Assembly (NCBI RefSeq): GCF_017742835.1
Contig: NZ_CP072392.1
Coordinates: 1,472,385-1,536,384 of the forward strand
Source of the DNA: Aquabacter sp. L1I39
Lineage (GTDB): Bacteria > Pseudomonadota > Alphaproteobacteria > Rhizobiales > Xanthobacteraceae
DNA: 64,000 bases
Reading direction: 5' to 3'
The notes beneath the pieces were generated by a model. The model had not been told where the DNA came from. It did no database searches and worked only from the letters and a program-made list of their open reading frames with translations. Made by a program: the position numbers and the translations under genes. This document shows positions 30,143-38,823 of this stretch, piece after piece; position 1 is the first letter of the stretch, and every line of letters begins with the position of its first letter.

Positions 30143-31000
30143 ATGTCGCTGGAAAGTCCTGCTTTTTCACGTCCCGGGCCGATCCCGGCGGGGATTGCCG
30201 GCGGCGGGCCGGAGGCGCCGGTGGCGCTGCCCTCGGCCCCTGCTTTGGCGATCAAACTGGATGTCAGCCATGTGGGATTCCACTATGGCGCGAAGCTGGC
30301 GCTGAAGGATGTGTCTTTGCCGGTCTATGATCGACGGGTAACGGCCTTCATCGGCCCCTCGGGTTGTGGCAAGTCCACTTTGTTGCGTGTTTTCAACCGG
30401 ATGTATGATCTCTACCCGGACCAGCAGGTGACCGGGCATGTGTTCATGGACGGGGCCGACATTCTCTCCCGGCAGACCGACCCGATCGCGCTGCGCGCCC
30501 GGATTGGCATGGTTTTTCAAAAGCCTACACCCTTTCCCATGTCCATATTCGACAATGTGGCCATGGGCATCCGGGTGGCCAACGACCTCTCCCGGTCGGA
30601 ACTGGAAGGGCGGGTGGAAGATGCCTTGCGGCGGGCGGCCTTGTGGGAGGAAGTGAAAGACTGCCTGAAGAAAAGCGGGACAAGCCTTTCGGGCGGTCAG
30701 CAGCAACGCCTGTGTATCGCTCGCACCATCGCGGTGAAGCCGGACATCATCCTTCTCGATGAACCCTGCTCCGCCCTCGACCCCATTACAACGGCCAAGA
30801 TCGAGGATCTGATCGACGATCTGAAACGCGAATATACGATCGTTATCGTCACCCACAACTTGCAGCAGGCGGCGCGCGTGTCCGACTATACAGCTTTCAT
30901 GTATCTGGGGGAGATCGGCGAATTCGGCCCCACCATGGAGCTCTTCAACACCCCACGCGAGGCGCGCACACGTGACTATGTGGAAGGGCGCTTCGGTTAG
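30143..31000 (+). CDS. pstB: Phosphate-type ABC transporter ATP-binding protein PstB (orphan)
   Basis: A 285-residue ATPase with Walker [10 protein letters not shown], a Q-loop in [21 protein letters not shown], signature LSGGQQQR, Walker [14 protein letters not shown] and H-loop IVTHNLQQA. The [11 protein letters not shown] and [18 protein letters not shown] stretches are typical of PstB. ATG at 30143 is favoured because GGAG lies eight bases upstream; 30110 is in frame but lacks a site. No pstS, pstC, pstA or phoU is adjacent, which is unusual. The [13 protein letters not shown] spacing is slightly divergent from the usual L..SG.LSGGQ. Confidence 0.88.
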   Translation: MSLESPAFSRPGPIPAGIAGGGPEAPVALPSAPALAIKLDVSHVGFHYGAKLALKDVSLPVYDRRVTAFIGPSGCGKSTLLRVFNRMYDLYPDQQVTGHVFMDGADILSRQTDPIALRARIGMVFQKPTPFPMSIFDNVAMGIRVANDLSRSELEGRVEDALRRAALWEEVKDCLKKSGTSLSGGQQQRLCIARTIAVKPDIILLDEPCSALDPITTAKIEDLIDDLKREYTIVIVTHNLQQAARVSDYTAFMYLGEIGEFGPTMELFNTPREARTRDYVEGRFG

Positions 31001-31149
31001 CGGGACCGAACTTGCGTCATAAGACACGCCCCAGATTCAGGACGAACTATTTCCGCAATTTTTTCTTATATAAATGCACGGAGGGAAGATTAAATACATC
31101 GACCTTTCGCACTGATATACTGAACGTGCAGAGACTTCCTCGCAAAATC

Positions 31150-31479
31150 CTAGTGCGAGACGCTGTTCGACATCAGGTTGACCACCAAGACGCCGGCAAT
31201 GATCAGGCCGAGACCCACGATGGCCGGCATGTCCAGCTTCTGGCCGTAGAGAATGACGCCCGCTCCCGCCACCAGCACGATGCCGACCCCCGACCAGATG
31301 GCATAGGCAACCCCCACCGACATGGTGCGCAAGGTCAGGGAAAGACAATAGAAGGCAATGACATAGCCGATTGTGACGATCACGCTCGGCCACAGCTTGG
31401 TGAAGCCTTCTGAGGCCTTGAGGGCCGAGGTGGCGATCACTTCCGCGCAGATGGCGATGAAGAGCAGGAGGTAGGTCAT
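31150..31479 (-). CDS. emrE: Small multidrug resistance exporter, EmrE type
   Basis: A 109-residue four-helix proton/drug antiporter. The essential membrane Glu is in ICAEVIATSALKASEGF, and the signature AYAIWSGVGIVL is of the EmrE/Qac type rather than the SugE/Gdx (guanidinium) type. The C-terminal helix is MPAIVGLGLIIAGVLVVNL. Substrates are expected to be lipophilic cations. I prefer ATG at 31479; an in-frame TTG lies six bases upstream. It is convergent with pstB and no guanidine riboswitch is seen ahead of it. Confidence 0.9.
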   Translation of the reverse strand: MTYLLLFIAICAEVIATSALKASEGFTKLWPSVIVTIGYVIAFYCLSLTLRTMSVGVAYAIWSGVGIVLVAGAGVILYGQKLDMPAIVGLGLIIAGVLVVNLMSNSVSH

Positions 31480-31586
31480 GGCCAAGTTAAGGGGGACCTA
31501 CAGGGCCAAGTCAACGCTTTCCAGCAGCATTGAACTGCGGTGAAGTGACCGCGGAGGACAGGGTGATCTCGGTCACAACACCCGCC

Positions 31587-34500
31587 TTAATGAAAGTTCC
31601 TCCCGCGCGGCATGGCCGCGCCCACGGAGGCGGGGTCCGGCACCCCGGGAAGGCGGGAATCGGGCGGCCCCGACAGCCCCGCTCCACCCCCCTCTTCCCC
31701 CCCTTCTCGCATCCCATCCATCCGCGCCCGGATCTCCGCCGCCCGGCCGCCCGGCGCGCGGCCACCCCGGGCCTTGCCCAGTTCGTCGGAGGGCATGAGG
31801 GGGGCGATGCGGGTGCTCTGCGTCCCCACCTCTTCCAACAAGGAGCTCCAATCCTCCACCTTGTCGGCCACCAGGTGGATTACCCCCCCTTCGTTCTGGA
31901 GCCGGCCCTGCACCCCCACCAGGCGGGCGCCCATGACCTGCGGCCGGAAGGTCTCGAACACCCGGGGCCAGATGATGATGTTGGCCCAGCCGCCCTCATC
32001 CTCGATGGTCATGAAGATGACGCCGCTGGCGGTGCCCGGCCGCTGGCGCACCAAAACCAGGCCGGACAAGGTGAGCCGGCGGCCCGAGCGCAGCTCCGGC
32101 AGGCGGTCGCAGGGGGTGACGCCCCGCTCGGTGAGGCGCGGGCGCAGGAAGGCGACCGGGTGCGCCTTCAAGGAGAGCTTGAGATGGCGATAATCCGCCA
32201 CCACCTGCCCGCCCGGCGGCAGGATGGGCAGGTCCACGTCCGGCTCGCGGGGGGTGGAGGCGGCGCGGAACAAGGGCAGATCGTCCTTGTCGCCGGACCG
32301 GCGCAGGCCCCGCACCGCCCAGAGCGCGGACCGCCGGTCGAGCCCCAGCGAGCGGAAGGCATCCGCCTCCGCCAGCCGCTCCAGGCTTGAGGGGGGGAGG
32401 CCCGTGCGCAGCCACAGGTCGCGCACGCTGTCATAGCCGCGCCCCCGCCGCTCGGCCACGCGGCGCCCGTCCACCTCCTTGAAGCCTTCCACCTGCCGCA
32501 GGCCGAGCCGCACCGCATGGGCGGCGTTGAGGTCCCCGATCATGTCCCCATGGCGGGGATGGAGCCGGGCGCGGGACGGCAGAGCGGTGGCCGGTTCATC
32601 CCCCGCTTCCCGCTCCAGGCCATGGTCCCAGGCGGAGGCGTTCACATCCACCGGGCGCACGGCGACGCCATGCTCCTGGGCATCGCGCACCAATTGGGCG
32701 GGGGCGTAGAAGCCGAGCGGCCAAGCATTGAGCATGCCGGCCAGGAACACATCCGGATAGTGGCACTTGATCCAGGCCGAGGCATAGACCAGCAAGGCGA
32801 AGCTCTCCGCATGGGAGCGCGGGAAGCCATAGGAGCCGAAGCCCTCGATCTGCTTCCACAAGCTCTCGGCGAAATCCCGGGAATAGCCCTTGGCGGCCAT
32901 GCCGGCGATGAGCTTGTCGTGGAAGGTGCCGATGGTGCCCACGCGCTTGAAGGTAGCCATGGCGCGGCGCAGTTGGTCGGCCTCGCCGGGGGTGAAGCCG
33001 GCGCCCACAATGGCGATCTGCATGGCCTGTTCCTGGAACAAGGGCACGCCGAGGGTGGGCTCCAGCACCTCCCGCAATTCCGGCGAGGGATAGGAGACGG
33101 GGTCCAACCCCTGCCGGCGGCGCAGATAGGGGTGCACCATGCCGCCCTGGATGGGGCCGGGCCGCACAATGGCCACCTCCACCACCAGATCCTCGAACTT
33201 TTCCGGCTTCAGGCGCGGCAGCATGGTCTGCTGGGCGCGGCTTTCCACCTGGAACACGCCCACCGAATCCGCCCGCTTCAGCATGGCATAGACCCGCCCG
33301 TCCGCCCACGGCACGTCGCTGATGCGCGCGAAATGCCGGCCATAGCGCTGGTCCAGCAGGGCAAAGCATTTGCGCAGGGCGGTGAGCATGCCCAGCGCCA
33401 ATATGTCCACCTTCAGCAGGCCCACCTGCTCCAGATCGTCCTTGTTCCATTCGATGATGGGCCGCTCCTCCATGGCCGAGCGGGTGAGCGGCACGGTCTC
33501 GTCCAGCCGGTCATGGGTCACCACCATGCCGCCCACATGCTGGGAGAGATGGCGGGGAAAGCCGTTCAGTTCGCGCGAGAGCGCCAGCGCCTGGGCGAGG
33601 CGCGGATCGGTGGGGTCGAAGCCGAGCCGCCGCGTCTCCTCCGCGCTCACCCCGCCCGAGGACCAGCCCCACACGGTGCCCGCCAGCGCGCCCACCGTGT
33701 CTTCCGACAGGCCGAACACCTTGCCCACCTCGCGCACCGCCGAGCGGGTGCGATAGGTGGTGGTGGTGGCGGCAAGGCCCGCATGGGCCGCGCCATAGCG
33801 CTCATAGATGAATTGGAGCACCTCGCCGCGCCGCTCATGCTCGAAATCCACGTCGATGTCGGGCGGCTCGTTGCGGTCAGCGGAAATGAAGCGCTCGAAC
33901 AGGAGCGAACTCTTCATGGGGTCCACCTCGGTGAGGCCGAGGCAGAAGCACACCGCGGAATTCGCCGCCGATCCCCGCCCCTGGCACAGAATGTCCCGGC
34001 TGCGGGCAAAGCCGACAATCTCGTTCACGGTGAGAAAATAGGGCGCATAGCCCAACTGGCCGATAAGGCCGAGCTCATGGGCGAGGAGCCGGCGCACCTT
34101 CTCCGGCACCCCATCCGGATAGCGCTGTTCGGCGCCGCCCCAGGCGAGTGCGGCCAGCGCCTCCTGGGGGCTGGCAAAGCCCTCCCGCGCCTCGCGCGGA
34201 TAGGTGGGCTTCAACTGGTCCAGCGAGAAGCCGAGGCGGGAGAAGAAAGAGAGGCTCTCCGCCACCGCCTCCGGCGCCGCGCGAAACAGGCGGGCCATCT
34301 CGCGCGGCGGCTTGAGGTGGCGTTCGGCATTGGGCTCCAGCAGCCGTCCCGCCCCTTCCAGCGTCACATGGGCGCGGATGCAGGCGAGCACGTCCTGCAA
34401 GGGCCGGCGCTCGGCCGCATGATAGAGCGCATCCCCCACCGCCAAAAGCGGCAGGCCCGCCCGGCGCCCGGTCTCCGCCAGGCGGGCGAGGCGCCGCCCG

Positions 34501-35000
34501 TCATCGCCGAGGCGCGGCATGGTGGCGGCGAGCCAGAGCCGGCCGGCGGCGGCCTCTTTCAGGCCCGCGAGAAAGCCGGGAAAGGCCTCCGGCAGCCGGC
34601 GGGGCGGCAGCACAGCAAGGCACATCCCCTCCTGCCAATCCAGGAGATCGGCCAGGGTGAGCAGGCAATCGCCCTTGTCCGCCCGCATGTTGCCGGTGGT
34701 GAGCAGGCGGCAGAGCCGGCCATAGGCGGCCCGGTCGGCGGGATAGGCGAGGATGTCCGGCGTGCCGTCGGCAAAGGCGAGCCGCGCCCCCACCGCCAGC
34801 GGCAGGCCCACAGCTTTGGCCTGGGCATGGGCGCGCACCACGCCGGCCAGCGTGTTGCGATCGGCAATGCCGAGGCCCGCATAGTTAAGCGCCTGCGCCG
34901 CCACCACATATTCCTCCGGATGCGAGCCGCCCCGCAGGAAGGAGAAATTGGTGGTGACCGCCAGTTCCACATAAGGCGGGGGCGCGGGATGCGGGCTCAT
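31587..35000 (-). CDS. dnaE2: Error-prone DNA polymerase III alpha subunit DnaE2 (ImuC)
   Basis: The replicative-type polymerase of the SOS mutasome that performs translesion synthesis with ImuA and ImuB. The 1,137 residues contain an N-terminal PHP domain (YVELAVTTNFSFLRGGSHPEE; GIADRNTLAGVVRAH), the polymerase core with catalytic acidic residues in PPDIDVDFEHERR and CQGRGSAANSAVCF, and helix-hairpin-helix and OB-fold regions toward the C-terminus. ATG at 35000 has GGGAGG at good spacing and gives the usual length. The frame stays open for another 456 bases upstream, but that stretch is repeat-rich and not conserved. It is the last gene of imuA-imuB-dnaE2. Confidence 0.95.
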   Translation of the reverse strand: MSPHPAPPPYVELAVTTNFSFLRGGSHPEEYVVAAQALNYAGLGIADRNTLAGVVRAHAQAKAVGLPLAVGARLAFADGTPDILAYPADRAAYGRLCRLLTTGNMRADKGDCLLTLADLLDWQEGMCLAVLPPRRLPEAFPGFLAGLKEAAAGRLWLAATMPRLGDDGRRLARLAETGRRAGLPLLAVGDALYHAAERRPLQDVLACIRAHVTLEGAGRLLEPNAERHLKPPREMARLFRAAPEAVAESLSFFSRLGFSLDQLKPTYPREAREGFASPQEALAALAWGGAEQRYPDGVPEKVRRLLAHELGLIGQLGYAPYFLTVNEIVGFARSRDILCQGRGSAANSAVCFCLGLTEVDPMKSSLLFERFISADRNEPPDIDVDFEHERRGEVLQFIYERYGAAHAGLAATTTTYRTRSAVREVGKVFGLSEDTVGALAGTVWGWSSGGVSAEETRRLGFDPTDPRLAQALALSRELNGFPRHLSQHVGGMVVTHDRLDETVPLTRSAMEERPIIEWNKDDLEQVGLLKVDILALGMLTALRKCFALLDQRYGRHFARISDVPWADGRVYAMLKRADSVGVFQVESRAQQTMLPRLKPEKFEDLVVEVAIVRPGPIQGGMVHPYLRRRQGLDPVSYPSPELREVLEPTLGVPLFQEQAMQIAIVGAGFTPGEADQLRRAMATFKRVGTIGTFHDKLIAGMAAKGYSRDFAESLWKQIEGFGSYGFPRSHAESFALLVYASAWIKCHYPDVFLAGMLNAWPLGFYAPAQLVRDAQEHGVAVRPVDVNASAWDHGLEREAGDEPATALPSRARLHPRHGDMIGDLNAAHAVRLGLRQVEGFKEVDGRRVAERRGRGYDSVRDLWLRTGLPPSSLERLAEADAFRSLGLDRRSALWAVRGLRRSGDKDDLPLFRAASTPREPDVDLPILPPGGQVVADYRHLKLSLKAHPVAFLRPRLTERGVTPCDRLPELRSGRRLTLSGLVLVRQRPGTASGVIFMTIEDEGGWANIIIWPRVFETFRPQVMGARLVGVQGRLQNEGGVIHLVADKVEDWSSLLEEVGTQSTRIAPLMPSDELGKARGGRAPGGRAAEIRARMDGMREGGEEGGGAGLSGPPDSRLPGVPDPASVGAAMPRGRNFH

Positions 35001-35393
35001 GGGGCGCCTCCCGCGGGAGGGCTCAATGGCGCACGCGGCGCTCTTCGGGGGCGCGGAGCCGCTCCCCCGCCCGGGCGCGGGGGAAAAGAGACCCCGCGGC
35101 GCGCAAGATGCCGGCACCGGACAGCATGCCGAAGGCTTGGCGCGCCGGCGGCCTTCGGCGCGCGGCACGCCTTCAGAAGGGGACGACGAGGGAGCGGGGC
35201 AGAGGCGGCCCGGGACCGCCGGGGCATGGGCCGGCCGAGGCGGGGCGCAGGAACGGGGGGCGCAGGAAAGGGAGGAAGGACCGGAGCGGGCCGGGGCGCG
35301 ACCGACGACAGCCAGTACCCCAGCCGGACGCCGCGCGGCGGCTGGGACCGGGGCGCCGGGAAGGGCCGGACCGCCCGCCCGCACCGCCACGTT

Positions 35394-35429
35394 GGCGTGG
35401 GCGTGGGCGTGGGCATGGGCGTGGGCGTG
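35394..35429. repeat. Hexanucleotide tandem repeat (GGCGTG)6
   Basis: Six consecutive hexamers, five GGCGTG and one GGCATG. On the minus strand they would encode an Ala-His alternation. A simple-sequence repeat of this kind is prone to slippage. Confidence 0.9.
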
Positions 35430-35487
35430 AGCCTGGGCTCTCCTGCCTCCTTGCACAGGGCATCGGGCCGGGCGGGCGCGCTGGACA

Positions 35488-35515
35488 GGGAAGGGGAAGG
35501 GGAAGGGGAAGGGGG
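35488..35515 (+). repeat. (GGGGAA)n tract, G-quadruplex-forming motif
   Basis: Five runs of 3-5 G separated by AA. This meets the usual definition of an intramolecular G-quadruplex, on the strand opposite to the operon's coding strand. Confidence 0.85.
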
Positions 35516-35609
35516 CGAGGGCGCGGGAGGGGCGGCGGCCCCTTGAGATCGCCCCCTGGCGCCAGGTGCGCGGCGCAGGGGGAGACGCGAAAGATCCATG
35601 GCCGCCGCC

Positions 35610-37895
35610 TCAGCCGAACTGGCCGTGCACATACCAGGCCGGCAGATGGGGGCCCGTGCCGTAGAGGCCAGCGCGGAACAGCCAGAAGCGGTGGCCCTCC
35701 ACCGTCTCCACGCGGAAATAATCGCGGGTGGGAGAGAGACCATCCTCCCGCCACCAGGGCGCGGCGATGCGCTCCGGCCCCTCCGCCCGCAGCACCAGAT
35801 GCGTCACCCGGCGCCAGCGGAAGCGCAAAGGCGGGCCGTCCGGCACCTCCGCCACCGCTTCCGCCGGCTCGGGATAATCCAAGAGCCTCAAGGGGCGGGC
35901 GGGGCCGGAAAGATCGGGGCGCGACGCATCCGGCATCCCCTCCACACGCGCCGCCCGCGCGACGGGGTGTCCCCCGCGCGGCGGGGGGCTCGCCGCCCTG
36001 CCGTTGCTCATGGGAGGCCGCAGGCCGGGACTGGACGCAAGACGAGAAGCCCTCTCCTCCCGCCCGGACGGCGGGGGAACCGCAGGAGCGGACGGGGGAT
36101 TCCCCAGGCGCGTTTGCACCGCCCCTTGCACCGCCCCTTCGCCAGCGGCGGACGGGCTTCCCTTCGGCCTTTCCTCGCCCAGCCCGGCGAGCCCGGCCGC
36201 AAGCGGAGAGGGCGTCTCCCCCGGCCCGGACGACAGGATGAAGGCGGGAGGGGGCGGCGCCGCCTCCAAGCCCGCCGTCAGCACCACGTGAAGGCCGGGG
36301 CGGCGCGGGGCGATGGCCGATGTGCCACCGTCGCCCCCGTGGGCCGGCGGGCTCGCGCGGGAGGCGAGAGAAGGGGGCGTCTCTCCCGGCCCGGAGGGCG
36401 GACGGAGGGAAAAAGGAGAGGCCGTCCCTCCCCGCCCAGGCGTCGGGGGAGTGGCGGGAGCGGAAAGGCTATTCTCCGGGCATACGGGCAGCGCCCCGTG
36501 CAGCCTCCCTTGCCCCGCCCCTTCGCCAGCGGCGGACGGGGCGGCCTTTTCTTTCGGCCTGCCCTGCCCCAGCGTTGCGCGTTCGGGCGCGGGCGTCCCC
36601 TCAGCCGGCACCGGCGGGGCGCGGAAGGCGCGGGCGGCACCGGCTTGCCGGGCATAGTCCTGGGCGGGGACGAGGCGGCCGGCGGCCTCGGGCATGTGGG
36701 CGTCGGCGCAGGCGGGCACCAGCACCTGGGCGCGGCCGAAGCGGGCGGCGAGGCGGTCCAGCAGCCGGTCCACCGCCTCCTCCGCTTCGCGCTGCGCATC
36801 GAAGCCGTCCTGGCGGGCGTCCATGGGCTCGGCCAGCGGCGCGGACAGGCGGATGAGGTCGAAGCCGAAGCCGGCATCAAGGCTGGAGAGCTGCGCCACC
36901 TTCTCGGCGAACAGGCGCTGGATGAGGGCGGGGTCGCGCAGCGGCCGGCCGGTGCCCACGTGGAGGCGCGTCACCTTGCCGTCCACGCGGAACAAGGCAA
37001 GGTCCAGCCGCCGGGCGCCGAGGCCGTGGCGCTCCATGAGGCCGGCGAGCGAGCCGGCCAGATGCCGGGCAAGGCCCAGCACGTCCTCCACCCGCTCCAC
37101 CGGCTCGGCGAGCGCCTTGTCCACGCTGAAGCGCGGCGGGGGAAAGCGATAGGTGAGCGCCGCCCGCCCGCCGATGAGCGCGCCATCCAGCCGGTCCATG
37201 AGGTCGGCGCCGAAGCGGGCGGCGAGCGGGGCGCGGGGCTTGTCCAGGAGGTCGCCGATGCGGGTGAGGCCCAGCCGCGCGAGGCTGGCCAGCACGGCCG
37301 GCGCCAGGCGCAAGGCGGCGAGCGGCAGGGGCGCGAGGAGGGGGCCCAGCTCCGTTCCCTCCGGCACGATGAGGCTGCGGCCGCCGCTGAATCGGGCCAA
37401 TGCGGCGGCGCCACCGGGCGTGGCGGCGATGGCGGCGCGGGCGGAAAGGCCCACGCTCGCCACGCGGGCGAGCAGGTCGCGCGCCAGCCCCGCCTCGCCA
37501 CCGAACAGATGGGCGCAGCCGGAAATATCCAGGATCAGCCCGTCCGGCCCGTCCAGCGCCACCAGGGGCGTATAGCGGGCGCAGGCCTCGGCGAGGTCCT
37601 CCAGGATCTTCTGGTCGGCCTCCGGGGCGTGCGGCTCCACCACGAGGGCGGGATGGCGGGCGCGGGCATCGGCCAGGGAGAGGCCGGCGCCAAGGCCGAG
37701 CGCGGCGGCGGGCGCGTTGAGGGCGGCGAGGCGCAGGGCGCTTTTTTCCATGCTCACGGTCACCCGTGGCAGGGCGCGCTGGTCAGGCGACAGAGGCCGT
37801 TCCAGCCGATCCGTGGGCAGGCGCTCCAGCCAGAGCGCCAGATAGCGCCGGCCGGGGGACGGGCTCGCGGGGGAGGACGGACGCGGGGTGGTCAT
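35610..37895 (-). CDS. imuB: Y-family-like mutasome protein ImuB with expanded repeat-bearing linker
   Basis: ImuB is a catalytically inactive Y-family polymerase homologue that bridges the beta clamp, ImuA and DnaE2. The 761 residues begin RYLALWLERLPTDRL, as in the family, and run through finger, palm, thumb and little-finger regions to about residue 440. A Pro/Gly/Ala/Ser-rich linker of ~215 residues (about 445-660) follows, then a conserved C-terminal domain (RPLRLLDYPEPAEAVAEVPDGPP; TRDYFRVETVEGHRFWLFRAGLYG). ATG at 37895 has GGGGAGG six bases upstream and overlaps imuA by 113 bases. The linker contains two copies of a ~55-75-residue repeat, which is unusual. Confidence 0.9.
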   Translation of the reverse strand: MTTPRPSSPASPSPGRRYLALWLERLPTDRLERPLSPDQRALPRVTVSMEKSALRLAALNAPAAALGLGAGLSLADARARHPALVVEPHAPEADQKILEDLAEACARYTPLVALDGPDGLILDISGCAHLFGGEAGLARDLLARVASVGLSARAAIAATPGGAAALARFSGGRSLIVPEGTELGPLLAPLPLAALRLAPAVLASLARLGLTRIGDLLDKPRAPLAARFGADLMDRLDGALIGGRAALTYRFPPPRFSVDKALAEPVERVEDVLGLARHLAGSLAGLMERHGLGARRLDLALFRVDGKVTRLHVGTGRPLRDPALIQRLFAEKVAQLSSLDAGFGFDLIRLSAPLAEPMDARQDGFDAQREAEEAVDRLLDRLAARFGRAQVLVPACADAHMPEAAGRLVPAQDYARQAGAARAFRAPPVPAEGTPAPERATLGQGRPKEKAAPSAAGEGAGQGRLHGALPVCPENSLSAPATPPTPGRGGTASPFSLRPPSGPGETPPSLASRASPPAHGGDGGTSAIAPRRPGLHVVLTAGLEAAPPPPAFILSSGPGETPSPLAAGLAGLGEERPKGSPSAAGEGAVQGAVQTRLGNPPSAPAVPPPSGREERASRLASSPGLRPPMSNGRAASPPPRGGHPVARAARVEGMPDASRPDLSGPARPLRLLDYPEPAEAVAEVPDGPPLRFRWRRVTHLVLRAEGPERIAAPWWREDGLSPTRDYFRVETVEGHRFWLFRAGLYGTGPHLPAWYVHGQFG
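36040..36560. repeat. Two in-frame copies of a ~180-bp repeat inside imuB
   Basis: Two segments, roughly 36040-36215 and 36380-36560, share blocks such as CCGCCCCTTCGCCAGCGGCG and a GGGGGA...GCGG/CGGGAGCGG region. At the protein level both read PSAAGEGA-QG, then P--SAPA-PP--GR, and SGPGETP. The composition resembles intergenic palindromic elements of alphaproteobacteria, but both copies keep the imuB frame open. Boundaries are approximate. Confidence 0.7.
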
Positions 37896-38676
37896 GCCGC
37901 GCCTCCCCGTCCGCCCCGGCGAGGCGGAAGCCGGCGCCATTCACTTCCAGCGTCCAGGCGCCGGGCGGACCCATGCGGTTGCGCACCAGGGCGGCGGAGA
38001 GGCAAGGCGGCCCGAGCCCGCCATAGGCGTCCGGTTGGCTGGGGGCGGGTGCGAGCGTCCAGCGGGTGCGGGCGGCGCAGGGCTCGGCGCTGCGCACGGG
38101 GCGCAGCAGCAGGCCGAGCGTACCCCCCGCCTGCGCGGCGAGCGCCAGGCGCCGGGTGGCGGTGAGGGCCTCCGGCAGGGGGGAGGCCACCTCGCCCAGA
38201 ATGGCTGACAATCCCGCGCATTTCAGAGCCTCCTCCATCACCAGCAAGGCATCCTGCGCCTTGCGCACGCGCACCAGGATGAGGCTGCCTTCCGGCAGCC
38301 CCCGTTCGGCAAGGCCCGGCCCGTAGAGGGTGCCGGCCTCGAGCATGGCAAGGTCCTGCTGGACCACCAGGACCGGCCGCCGCATCTGCCGCCCGGCGCG
38401 GGCAGCGACCGCCAGCGCGAAGGCCATGAGCGCCCCCTCCCCGCGCGGCGCGCGGACGGAGGCCTCGTGCAGGGCACCGAGCGTGAGCCCGCCGCCGAGG
38501 CACGCATCCACCTCCGGCACGCCCAGCGGCAGGCATGCCTCCCCGGCCGGGGCGCACAGCCCCTCCCGGGAGGGGGAGGGGCCGGACCCCGGGCGTGTCA
38601 GGGCGCCACCCCGCTCGAGCGCGGCAATGCGCTGCCGCAGGCCCGCAATCTCCATTGCGTCCGAAGGAGCCATCAT
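37783..38676 (-). CDS. imuA: Mutasome protein ImuA (RecA/SulA-like)
   Basis: The SOS mutasome's RecA-like accessory factor, required with ImuB and DnaE2 for induced mutagenesis. The 297 residues contain LPLGVPEVDACLGGGLTLGALHEA (the conserved ImuA start of the RecA-like core), GEGALMAFALAVAARA in the place of a Walker A, and VLVVQQDLAMLEAGTLYGPGLAERGL. ATGs at 38676 and 38673 are adjacent. No strong ribosome site is seen, so the start is moderately sure. An SOS box lies 21 bp upstream. A perfect 16-bp palindrome (38560-38575) lies in the coding sequence. Confidence 0.9.
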   Translation of the reverse strand: MMAPSDAMEIAGLRQRIAALERGGALTRPGSGPSPSREGLCAPAGEACLPLGVPEVDACLGGGLTLGALHEASVRAPRGEGALMAFALAVAARAGRQMRRPVLVVQQDLAMLEAGTLYGPGLAERGLPEGSLILVRVRKAQDALLVMEEALKCAGLSAILGEVASPLPEALTATRRLALAAQAGGTLGLLLRPVRSAEPCAARTRWTLAPAPSQPDAYGGLGPPCLSAALVRNRMGPPGAWTLEVNGAGFRLAGADGEARHDHPASVLPREPVPRPALSGALAGAPAHGSAGTASVA

Positions 38677-38696
38677 CCGGCCAGTGCTGTTTGTGT

Positions 38697-38711
38697 GTTC
38701 TCTATTTGTTC
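38697..38711 (-). promoter_or_regulatory. LexA SOS box of the imuA-imuB-dnaE2 operon
   Basis: GTTC-TCTATTT-GTTC is an exact match to the alphaproteobacterial direct-repeat LexA site GTTC-N7-GTTC. It lies 21 bp upstream of the imuA ATG, where LexA would block the promoter. This supports DNA-damage induction of the mutasome. Confidence 0.92.
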
Positions 38712-38794
38712 TTATAGATTCCGAAAGCCGGCGCGGGAGTCAAGCCGCTCCCGCCGCGCCAGGTCTTGAATGTCTGAAATTGGGAGATGAAAGA

Positions 38795-38818
38795 GGCCCG
38801 GCGCCTAAGCGCCGGGCC
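38795..38818 (-). terminator. Hairpin terminator after the small HTH gene
   Basis: A perfect 10-bp GC stem (GGCCCGGCGC / GCGCCGGGCC) with a 4-base loop lies 5 bp beyond the stop of the small gene. On the minus strand it is followed by TCTTTC, an imperfect U-tract. Confidence 0.65.
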
Positions 38819-38823
38819 AAGCA

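Larger units (their letters stand above)
35001..35609. other. 609-bp GC-rich repeat-bearing spacer between imuB and dnaE2
   Basis: No conserved coding sequence is recognisable. The stretch is extremely G-rich on the plus strand and carries a GGCGTG hexamer array and a GGGGAA array (listed separately). Several frames are open on both strands through base composition alone. Because imuB and dnaE2 are co-oriented, the operon mRNA should cross this spacer as a C-rich leader ahead of dnaE2. Confidence 0.7.

Noticed and set aside
29995..30255. N-terminal extension of RuvC
   Set aside because: It would overlap the divergent pstB start region and adds sequence absent from the family. The conserved RILGLDPG begins just after ATG 29994.
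31480..31586. Guanidine riboswitch upstream of the EmrE-type exporter
   Set aside because: No paired hairpins with ACGR loops and no ykkC-like core are visible. The protein signature is EmrE-type, not the guanidinium-exporting SugE/Gdx type.
35001..35456. N-terminal extension of DnaE2 to 35456
   Set aside because: The upstream frame is open only because of base composition and reads Ala-His repeats. The PHP domain begins right after ATG 35000, which has a good ribosome site.
32517..35546. A 1,009-residue open frame on the plus strand
   Set aside because: Antisense to dnaE2, which is unambiguous.
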